From the NCBI GenBank assembly GCA_964374095.1, contig CAYJXJ010000007.1, positions 1 through 53,839 of the forward strand: 53,839 nt of DNA, written 5' to 3'. Under the pieces are notes generated by a model, which saw nothing but the letters and a program-made list of their open reading frames with translations, ran no database searches and was not told the origin of the DNA. The position numbers were made by a program, and so were the translations under genes. This DNA is from CAYJXJ01 sp964374095. Lineage in GTDB: Bacteria > Elusimicrobiota > Elusimicrobia > UBA1565 > UBA9628. Positions 34,232-41,198 of the stretch are shown piece after piece (within the stretch, counting starts at the first letter, position 1; each line of letters starts with the position of its first letter).

Positions 34232-35959
34232 ATGGGCAGCGTGGTTGAGTGCATACTCGACGTCCTGGAGCGGGAGGGCGTCGGCCACGTCTTCGGCGTG
34301 CCGGGAGGCCCGGTCATGCCCTTCTACGAGGCGCTCTTCCGCCGGGGGCGCATCCGGCCCGTGCTGGCCAAGCACGAGCAGGGCGCGGCCTTCATGGCCG
34401 ACGGCTACGCCCGTGCCCGGCGCGGGCTGGGGGCCTGCTGCGCGACCACGGGGCCCGGCGCGACCAACGCCCTGACGGGGGTGGCCTGCGCGGCCATGGA
34501 CTCGGTGCCTTTGTTCGTGCTCACGGCCCAGGTCGCGACCTGGGCCTTCGGCCGCGGCGCGGCCCAGGAGTCGAGCCCGGAGTCGGTCGACACCACCGCC
34601 TTGTACCGCGCGGCGGCCAAGCGCAGCCTCATGCTCGCCAATCCCGCGGCCGCCGCGCGGACCGTCGACCGCCTCCTGCGCTGCGCTCTGACCGGCCGTC
34701 CGGGTCCCGTGCACCTGAGCTTGCCGGCCGATATGGCGCGCGCGCAAGCGGGGAGCGCCCCGGAGTCCGGCCCCGCGGCTTCGGCGGCGAGCTTTGACCG
34801 GGCGGCGGTCCGGAGCGCGGCGCGGGCCCTGGTGCGGGCCCGGCGTCCGGCCATTCTGGCCGGGCACGGCGTGGAGGTCTCCGGGGCATGGCGGGAGCTG
34901 CGCGCCCTGGCCGAGCGGCTGGGCATCCCGGTGGCCACGTCCCCAAAGGCCAAGGGTTCCTTCCCCGAGGATCATCCCCTGTCGCTGGGGGTCCTCGGAT
35001 TCGCCGGGTCGCCCCAAGCGCGGGCCTACCTGGTCGAGGAAGGCGTCGACGTCCTCCTTGTCGCGGGAAGCGGTCTGGGAGAGCAGGTGACCGACGCCTG
35101 GGACCCCGCGCTCTGCCCGCCCGGGGGCCTGCTTCAGATCGACATAGACCCCGAGCGGATCGGGCGCAACTACCCCGCCGCGGTCGCGATGGTCGGCGAC
35201 GCCCGCGCCACTCTTTCGGAGCTGGGCTTTCAAGTGGAACGGGAGCTCCGGTGGAGCGCCCGATCCCTGGAGCTCGAGCGCCGGTCGCGGGAGATGGCGG
35301 ACTTCAAGGCCCGTTGCCCCCGGTTCGAGTCGCCCGAGCTCATGGAGGACGAAAGCCTGCCGCTCAAGCCCCCGCGGCTCATGCGGGAGCTCCAAGACGT
35401 CCTTCCGGAGGACGCCCTCCTCTTCGTCGACATCGGCAACGCCATGGCCTGGGCCATCCACTACCTGACCCTCGCGCGCCCGCATTCCTTCGTGGCCAAC
35501 ATGGGCTTCGCCTCCATGGGCCACGCCGTGGCGGCGGCGGTGGGCGGCAAGCTCGCGGCCCCGGAGCGGCCGGTCCTCTGCATCGCCGGAGACGCGGCCT
35601 TCGCCATGAACGGCTTCGAGGTGCATACCGCCGTCGAGGCCGGGGCCGCGGTGGTCTGGATCATACTCAATAACGGGGGCCACGGCATGGTCTATCACGG
35701 CGAGCGCGCCCAGTTCGGGGGAAAGTTCGTCTCCTCCCGGTTCGGCACGCGGCTCGACCTCGCGGGGGCGGCGCGGGCCATGGGCGCGCTCGGCCTGCGC
35801 GTCGAGCGGCCCGGGGAGCTCGCCGGGGCCCTGGGGCTGGCGCTGCGCTCCGGCCGGCCGGCCGTCATCGACGCGGCCGTCGACCTTGAGACCCCGCCTC
35901 CGACCGCGCGGCGCTTCCAGACCTTGAACCGCTTCCTGGGCGCGGGGGCGCCGGCGTGA
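34232..35959 (+). CDS. Thiamine-diphosphate enzyme, acetolactate synthase-like
   Basis: 575 residues in the three-domain ThDP fold. The N-terminal PYR domain has the catalytic Glu in LAKHEQGAAFMADGYAR. The middle FAD/CoA-like domain is at about 190-330. The C-terminal PP domain has the ThDP motif GDAAFAMNGFEVHTA ending in ILNN. It may be an acetolactate synthase, benzoylformate or oxalyl-CoA-decarboxylase-like lyase, or a specialised carboligase. No small regulatory subunit or ilv genes are present. The next gene starts within the stop (GTGA), and an O-methyltransferase and a halogenase-type enzyme follow, so it probably makes a 2-hydroxyketone or decarboxylated building block for a metabolite. 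Confidence 0.85.
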   Translation: MGSVVECILDVLEREGVGHVFGVPGGPVMPFYEALFRRGRIRPVLAKHEQGAAFMADGYARARRGLGACCATTGPGATNALTGVACAAMDSVPLFVLTAQVATWAFGRGAAQESSPESVDTTALYRAAAKRSLMLANPAAAARTVDRLLRCALTGRPGPVHLSLPADMARAQAGSAPESGPAASAASFDRAAVRSAARALVRARRPAILAGHGVEVSGAWRELRALAERLGIPVATSPKAKGSFPEDHPLSLGVLGFAGSPQARAYLVEEGVDVLLVAGSGLGEQVTDAWDPALCPPGGLLQIDIDPERIGRNYPAAVAMVGDARATLSELGFQVERELRWSARSLELERRSREMADFKARCPRFESPELMEDESLPLKPPRLMRELQDVLPEDALLFVDIGNAMAWAIHYLTLARPHSFVANMGFASMGHAVAAAVGGKLAAPERPVLCIAGDAAFAMNGFEVHTAVEAGAAVVWIILNNGGHGMVYHGERAQFGGKFVSSRFGTRLDLAGAARAMGALGLRVERPGELAGALGLALRSGRPAVIDAAVDLETPPPTARRFQTLNRFLGAGAPA

Positions 35960-36963
35960 GCTATACGAACGGCCTGGGGCGCATCGTGGGGCTGGTACAG
36001 GCTTATCGGGAGGCGCGTATCCTCTTCGTGGCGGCGCGTTTGGGGCTTTTCGATCTGTTGGAGCGCCGACCTCGATCGCTGGAGGGCGTTTGCCGCGGCC
36101 TGAAGCTCAGCCCCAGGCCGACCCGCCTGTTCCTCGACGCCCTGGTCGCCATGGGCCTGCTGGTGCGGGCGGGGCGTCTCTATGCCAACTCCGCTGCGGC
36201 GTCGCGCTATCTCATCCGGGGAGTCGCGGAGGACTTCGGTTCGATCCTGCGCTGGCAGGACATGCTTTGGCCCGCTTGGGGAGAACTGGGGGGAGTTCTC
36301 GCGCGCGGTATTCCCCGGCGCGGCCTCCAAGGCTGGATGAGGGCCGCGCGAGGTTTCACGCGGGAGTACGTGACCGGCATGCGCTGGGTCGCGCGCCGCC
36401 CCGCCGAGGCGGTGGCGCGTCGGCTGGGCGGGATTGCCGGACGGCGCCTGCTCGACGTCGGCGCCGGCACCGGAGACTACTCCCTGGCGCTGCTGCGGCG
36501 CGCTCCGGGACTTCAAGCCGACCTGTTGGATCTTCCCGACAGCCTGCGCGTGACGCGGCGGCTTTGGCGTGACGAGCCTCTCAGGACGCGGATTCGGCTC
36601 GTCCCCGGAGACTACCGGCGTCTGGCGGCGACGCCGCGGCATTATGATACCATCCTGCTCTCCAACGTGACGCACAACGAGGGCGCGGGGACCAATCGTC
36701 GGATGCTGGCTCGTTGCGCCCGCGCCCTGGCTCCCGGGGGGCGCGTCGCCGTCCACGATTTCATGACCCACGACTCCGGCGCGGCCCCCGCCTTCGACGC
36801 GGTATTCGGAGTCTTCATGGCCACCTTCAACCGGGAGGGAGCGGTCTATCGTGAGAGAGACTACCGGTCCTGGCTGCGCGGGGCGGGATTTCGGCGCGTG
36901 ATCCGCCATTCAGTGGTCACCGGGATGGCGCCCGCCTCCGTGCTCCTCATCGCTCAAAAATGA
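35956..36963 (+). CDS. COMT-type O-methyltransferase
   Basis: 335 residues from GTG 35956. An N-terminal winged-helix dimerisation domain (about 10-100; ILFVAARLGLFDLLERRPRS, LFLDALVAMGLLVRAGRLY) precedes a Methyltransf_2 catalytic domain with SAM motif LLDVGAGTGDYSLALLRRAP, the acidic DLLDLPDSL, and ALAPGGRVAVHDFMTHDSG. Enzymes of this type methylate hydroxyls of aromatic or polyketide-like metabolites. It overlaps both neighbours by 4 nt (GTGA and ATGA), so it is a core operon member. Confidence 0.88.
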   Translation: MSYTNGLGRIVGLVQAYREARILFVAARLGLFDLLERRPRSLEGVCRGLKLSPRPTRLFLDALVAMGLLVRAGRLYANSAAASRYLIRGVAEDFGSILRWQDMLWPAWGELGGVLARGIPRRGLQGWMRAARGFTREYVTGMRWVARRPAEAVARRLGGIAGRRLLDVGAGTGDYSLALLRRAPGLQADLLDLPDSLRVTRRLWRDEPLRTRIRLVPGDYRRLAATPRHYDTILLSNVTHNEGAGTNRRMLARCARALAPGGRVAVHDFMTHDSGAAPAFDAVFGVFMATFNREGAVYRERDYRSWLRGAGFRRVIRHSVVTGMAPASVLLIAQK

Positions 36964-38462
36964 AGGCCGGCGCGACCTTGTGGTTCTGTTTGTTCGTCGG
37001 GCTGGCCCGCGGGGCGGAGGCGCCGCCGCCCAGGAGGCTCATCCTCTGCGACGACGTCCGCGATCCCCTGGCTCTCGATCCGCACAAGCAGTTCTCGGAG
37101 AAAAACCATACGCTCCTTCAACAGATTTATGAGGGGCTGGTGCGCTTCGACGCGGCGGGGCGCGTCGAGCCGGCCCTGGCCGTCTCGTGGGAGAGGATCG
37201 ATCCCCTCCGCATGCGCTTCAAGCTGCGGGAGGGGGTGCGCTTCCATAACGGCGAGCCCCTCACCGCCGAAGCCGTGCGCTTCACGATGGAAAGACTGCT
37301 GGACCCCAAGACCGGTTTTCCCGGATTTCCTTTCGTGGCGACGATCTCGCGCGTGGAAGTCGTCGATCCTATGACGGTGGACGTGGTGACCCATCAACCG
37401 GACGGGATACTGCTCAATCGCCTCTGCATCCTGCTCATTCTCCCGCCCGTTCATTTCAGGGAGGCCGGAGAGGCGGGCCTGACGTCGCGTCCCGTCGGAA
37501 CCGGGCCTTTCCGTTTCCACTCGCTTGAGCCGGGTCGGGCTGTGGTCCTTAGGGCCAATCGGGACTACTGGATGCCAGGCGTTCCCAAGCTCGACGAAGT
37601 CGTCTTCCGCTTTATTCCCGAGGAGGAGAAGCTAAAGGAGCTCTTCGCCGGACGAGTGGACCTCGTGACCAATATCCCGGGCACCAAGACGCTGGAGGTC
37701 CAAAAGCGCCGCGACACCGCCATCATCAAGGGACGGACTTTTTTCACGGCCTTCGCGGCGATGAATCCATCGGAGGGTCCCTTTTCGGACGTGCGGGTCC
37801 GGAGGGCCATGAACCTCGCGGTGGACCGAGAGTCTCTCGTGCGCTATGACGCGATGGGAAACGCCGTTTCCCTGGCGACTCTCTCCATGCCGGGAGAGCC
37901 CGGCCATAACCCCGACCTCAAGCCCTATCCATACGACCCCCGGCGCGCGCGCGCGCTCCTGCGCGAGGCGGGTTATCCGAAAGGCTTCGAGGTTTCGGCC
38001 ATCGTCAACGCCAATGCCGTGCGAACAGCCAAGATACTGTCGGCCCAGCTGGCCAGGGTCGGGGTGCGCGTGCGGCCGACCGTGTCCTCCGACGCGCAAC
38101 TTCTCGAACGATTCGCCGATCCGCGGTTCAAGATGGGGGTCGGGGGCCTGCCGGATCCGATGGGACACTCCTATTTCATCCAGTCTATCGCGCTGTACTC
38201 CCCGTCCCCGTATAGTCAGGGTAGGCTCCCGGAATACGACCGCCGTCTCGAGGAAATGGCCCGGACCATCGAGGATGGAAAGCGAGAGGAGCTCGGCCGC
38301 GAGATCGACCGCTACGTTTACGAGCAAGCCCTCGCGATTTTCGGCTACCAACGGATCCAGACTCATGCCGTTCGTCGCGGTGTGCGTTTCACGCACTATG
38401 TGACCGGCATGCCGCATCTCTATTCAGCGGAAAATGAGGCAACCCATGCGAGCGCCGAGTGA
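36960..38462 (+). CDS. Oligopeptide-type ABC solute-binding protein (SBP_bac_5)
   Basis: 500 residues. The signal peptide is KAGATLWFCLFVGLARGAEA. The DppA/OppA-family layout is visible: YEGLVRFDAAGRVEPALAVSWE, FKLREGVRFHNGEPLTAEAVRFTMERL, GTGPFRFHSLEPG, NRDYWMPGVPKLDEVVFRFIPEE, FSDVRVRRAMNLAVDRESLV and YDPRRARALLREAGYPKGF. It binds a peptide or small ligand in the periplasm. No permease or ATPase gene is in the window, which is unusual. In a metabolite operon it may capture a precursor or product, or serve resistance. Confidence 0.88.
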   Translation: MKAGATLWFCLFVGLARGAEAPPPRRLILCDDVRDPLALDPHKQFSEKNHTLLQQIYEGLVRFDAAGRVEPALAVSWERIDPLRMRFKLREGVRFHNGEPLTAEAVRFTMERLLDPKTGFPGFPFVATISRVEVVDPMTVDVVTHQPDGILLNRLCILLILPPVHFREAGEAGLTSRPVGTGPFRFHSLEPGRAVVLRANRDYWMPGVPKLDEVVFRFIPEEEKLKELFAGRVDLVTNIPGTKTLEVQKRRDTAIIKGRTFFTAFAAMNPSEGPFSDVRVRRAMNLAVDRESLVRYDAMGNAVSLATLSMPGEPGHNPDLKPYPYDPRRARALLREAGYPKGFEVSAIVNANAVRTAKILSAQLARVGVRVRPTVSSDAQLLERFADPRFKMGVGGLPDPMGHSYFIQSIALYSPSPYSQGRLPEYDRRLEEMARTIEDGKREELGREIDRYVYEQALAIFGYQRIQTHAVRRGVRFTHYVTGMPHLYSAENEATHASAE

Positions 38463-38985
38463 AACTGATGCGCCGGTGACGAATGGCGGAGCTTCGATCC
38501 GGGCGTCAGGGCATCGGCGTCGAATCTGTCCCGCCAAAGGAAGCCTCGAAGCCCTCGCGGCCGATCGAATGGGGGCGCTCAGCCTGCGGCTCATTCCCCT
38601 CGACCCGCGCCGCTTCCCGTTTACCGTCCTCCACGAGAGCCTGCCGCCGGCCGCTGAGACGCCCGCGGTCGTGCACCGGCGGACGTGGGAGCTCCTGTTC
38701 ATTCTGGGCGGCGCGGGAGAGGCCGAGGTGGACGGAGTCCGCACGCCCCTGGCCGCCGGAGATTGGCTGGTGATTCCCCCCGGCGACGTCCACGTTTTCC
38801 GCTCGGGAAAGGGTCCCCTGTCGGCGTTATCGCTGTTTTCTCCGGCCATGGACGGCGCCCGGCCCGACGTGGAAACGCTCGACGGCCGCCGGCCCGAGGC
38901 CGCGGGAAGGCTGCTCAACGGGACGGCGCCGGGGATGCTCACGGGCCCCCGTCGCCGGGGTTCGCCCCTGGGCGTGTGTTACTGA
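38434..38985 (+). CDS. Cupin-domain protein
   Basis: 183 residues from ATG 38434 (an ATG at 38446 is also possible). One cupin fold is at about 65-150: VVHRRTWELLFILGGAGEAEVDGV (motif 1, with the His and Glu that usually bind metal) and GDWLVIPPGDVHVF (motif 2 His). It resembles the sensor domain of AraC-type regulators without their HTH, or a small cupin oxygenase or isomerase. The gene starts inside the end of the binding-protein gene (29-nt overlap). A catalytic or ligand-binding role in the same pathway is inferred. Confidence 0.78.
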   Translation: MRQPMRAPSETDAPVTNGGASIRASGHRRRICPAKGSLEALAADRMGALSLRLIPLDPRRFPFTVLHESLPPAAETPAVVHRRTWELLFILGGAGEAEVDGVRTPLAAGDWLVIPPGDVHVFRSGKGPLSALSLFSPAMDGARPDVETLDGRRPEAAGRLLNGTAPGMLTGPRRRGSPLGVCY

Positions 38986-38998
38986 CACGGAGGCGAAT

Positions 38999-39073
38999 AT
39001 GACCGAAGGAAATGCCTGCCCTTCCAATCGTAATGGAGCGGCAGGTCCTAAGGATACTGGAGGAGAACCATGA
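38999..39073 (+). CDS. 24-residue micropeptide coupled to the halogenase-type gene
   Basis: An ORF of 24 codons (MTEGNACPS ... ending TGGEP). A strong Shine-Dalgarno GGAGG (38989-38993) lies 5 nt before ATG 38999, and its TGA overlaps the halogenase-type ATG (ATGA). The halogenase's own GGAGGAG lies inside this ORF. It is hydrophilic, Gly/Pro/Asn-rich with a single Cys at residue 7 and no Trp. It could be a coupling or leader peptide or, more speculatively, a tiny substrate peptide. Length alone limits confidence. Confidence 0.45.
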   Translation: MTEGNACPSNRNGAAGPKDTGGEP

Positions 39074-40512
39074 GACGGCACGGACGCAGGGACTTCGACG
39101 CGATCGTTCTGGGCGGGGGGCCGGGGGGCTCGACCGCGGCGGGATTTCTGGCGAAGGACGGCCTCCGGGTGGCCCTTTTCGAGAAGGAGCGCTTCCCGCG
39201 CTATCATATCGGCGAGTCGCTCCTGCCCGCGACGACCATGGGGGTCCTGGCGGGGCTGGGGCTCAAGGAGCGCGTCGAGTCCTACGGTTTTCCCAAGAAG
39301 TACGGCGGAACCTTCCTTTGGGGCAAGGTGCGAAAGCCTTGGACTTTCCATTTCTACCGCACGGACAAGCTCGACCGGCGCGCGGGCGGCCATCCGCGCT
39401 ACCTCCACGCCTACCAGGTCCGGCGCGCGGAGTTCGACCAGATGCTGCTGGAGCATGCCCGCGCGCTGGGCGCGAAGGTCTTCGAGGAGAGCCCCGTCCT
39501 GGGACTTGAGCCCGGCGCGGGCGGCCTCAAGTCCGTGTCCGTGGACCTGGGCCGCAAGGGACGCGCGGTGTTTCGCGCGCCCTTCGTGATCGACGCCTCG
39601 GGCCGCGAGGGCATCGCGACCAAGCACTTCGGTGAGAGGCACTGGGACCCCTTCTTCAAGAACATCGCGGTGTTCGGCTATTTCGAGGGCGGCAAGCGGT
39701 TTCCCGGCGAGAGGCGCGGCAACATCTACTGCGCGGCCTTCCGCCGCGGCTGGTTCTGGTATATCCCGGTCTCCGATGAATTGACTTCCGTGGGGGTCGT
39801 CATGGCCAAGGCCGCCTTCGAGCGTCTCAAAGTCCCCGACCCGGCCGCCATTCTCAACCGCATGATCGGCGAGTGCCCGTCGGTGGCGGAGCTTCTGGCG
39901 CAGGCCCGGCCCTCGCGCCGTCCGCTTTATGACCGCGTGCGCGTGGAGCGCGACTTCAGCTACTGCCATTCCGAGTTCGCGCGCGGCGGGATATTCCTGG
40001 CCGGCGACGCCGCCTGCTTCATCGATCCCGTGTTCTCCTCGGGGGTGCACCTGGCCACCTACGCGGGCTACCTCGCCGCCCGCGCCATCGCCCGGGTCCT
40101 CCGGGGCGAGGTTTCCGGGACCCGCGCCGAGGGCGAGTACGACCGGCTCTACAGGCGGGAGTACATGGCCTTCTACCGGTTCCTGGTTTCCTTCTACCAG
40201 ATGCACCGGGAGCCCAAGTCCTACTTCTGGGCGGCCCGCAAAGTGGTCGCCCGCAAGGGCCTGGGGTCCTTCGACTCCTTCATCAGCATCGTCTCGGGGA
40301 CCTCGACGACGGGCGGCCGGCTCTTCTCTTCCGCGGGAGACCTGCGCCGCCAGGTGCGCGACGGGCGGCGCTCCCTGGACGCGCTGATGGAGAGCGCCGC
40401 GGGAAGACCGGTGGACGCCAAGAAGATCGAGGCCGCGCGGGGCTTCATGCGGCCGATTCACGAGGGCCGTCGCCGGCTCTTCGCTGAAACCCTGGGTCCG
40501 GGCCGGGGTTGA
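39070..40512 (+). CDS. FAD-dependent halogenase-family oxidoreductase
   Basis: 480 residues. The N-terminal FAD-binding GGGPGGSTAAGFLA (about 15-28) and FEKERFPRYHIGESLLPA fit the flavin halogenase and geranylgeranyl-reductase-like group. The halogenase hallmark WxWxIP is present as WFWYIP (228-233). The second FAD motif is GGIFLAGDAACFIDPVFSSGVHLA, as in CmlS/CndH-type halogenases that act on carrier-bound or free aromatic substrates. The flavin reductase partner and a carrier protein are not in the window. It is the last gene of the coupled operon. Epoxidase or dehydrogenase function remains possible. Confidence 0.8.
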   Translation: MRRHGRRDFDAIVLGGGPGGSTAAGFLAKDGLRVALFEKERFPRYHIGESLLPATTMGVLAGLGLKERVESYGFPKKYGGTFLWGKVRKPWTFHFYRTDKLDRRAGGHPRYLHAYQVRRAEFDQMLLEHARALGAKVFEESPVLGLEPGAGGLKSVSVDLGRKGRAVFRAPFVIDASGREGIATKHFGERHWDPFFKNIAVFGYFEGGKRFPGERRGNIYCAAFRRGWFWYIPVSDELTSVGVVMAKAAFERLKVPDPAAILNRMIGECPSVAELLAQARPSRRPLYDRVRVERDFSYCHSEFARGGIFLAGDAACFIDPVFSSGVHLATYAGYLAARAIARVLRGEVSGTRAEGEYDRLYRREYMAFYRFLVSFYQMHREPKSYFWAARKVVARKGLGSFDSFISIVSGTSTTGGRLFSSAGDLRRQVRDGRRSLDALMESAAGRPVDAKKIEAARGFMRPIHEGRRRLFAETLGPGRG

Positions 40513-40820
40513 CGACAGTCCCGAGGGCGGGACGCCGGGCAGAACCCTGCGGAGCAAGCGGACTCAAGCGCCGCGGGATTTTCGGTGCGCGGCCGGCGGC
40601 ATCCCTCCCTTTTCCCGTTTGACGCGGTCCAGCATCCGACGGAAGCGAGGGCTTCGCTCAAGCAGGAAGTCCTCGATGTCGGAATCGGGATGGTTCGGCC
40701 GTAGCCGCCGTCGCGCTCGGCGGCGCCCGCGGCGAATTCCTTCGCCAGGCCTATAAACCCTGACGACAGGGCCTATGTGATCTTTCAATCCGGTCCCGTA
40801 AAGCCGTTCAATAGGGGGGC
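40513..40820. other. Intergenic region with a doubtful small ORF
   Basis: 308 bases after the halogenase-type gene. A minus-strand frame ending at 40564 reads PNHPDSDIEDFLLERSPRFRRMLDRV, which looks protein-like, but it has only a weak TTG start and no ribosome-binding site, so I do not call it. A short hairpin CCCTG-ACGA-CAGGG lies about 60 nt before the XRE gene. Confidence 0.4.
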
Positions 40821-41171
40821 ATGGACCCTCTCTACGTCGAGATCGGCCGCCGGATGCGCAGCCTGCGCGCGGCCCTGAAGATGACGCAGGCCCAGGTCGC
40901 CGAGGCCGCGGGGATCGACTCGTCATTCTACGGGCAACTCGAGCGCGGGGCCAACGTCCCGAGCCTAAAGACCCTGATGACCGTGGCCAAGGCCCTCGGG
41001 GCGGAGCCGGCGGCGCTCCTGCCTTCCCAGGGCACGGCCGGAAAGCCGGAGCGGCTCCACGGAGGAGCCATGGAGTCCCTCCTGACGGACCTCCCCGCGG
41101 GTCAGCAGCGGTTTCTTCTCGGCGTGGTTCGGGAGATCGCGCAGGAACTGCGGCACGCCAAGCGGGCCTAG
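40821..41171 (+). CDS. XRE-family transcriptional regulator
   Basis: 116 residues. A Cro/C1-type HTH covers about 8-63 (IGRRMRSLRAALKMTQAQVAEAAGIDSSFYGQLERG split across the recognition helix, then VPSLKTLMTVAKALG). The C-terminal extension has an amphipathic helix (GQQRFLLGVVREIAQEL) that may mediate dimerisation. GGGGGG precedes the ATG. It is 27 nt upstream of the large hybrid kinase and may be cotranscribed. The target is unknown. Confidence 0.88.
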   Translation: MDPLYVEIGRRMRSLRAALKMTQAQVAEAAGIDSSFYGQLERGANVPSLKTLMTVAKALGAEPAALLPSQGTAGKPERLHGGAMESLLTDLPAGQQRFLLGVVREIAQELRHAKRA

Positions 41172-41198
41172 CGCCCCCGGCGCCGTCCCCCGAGAGGC

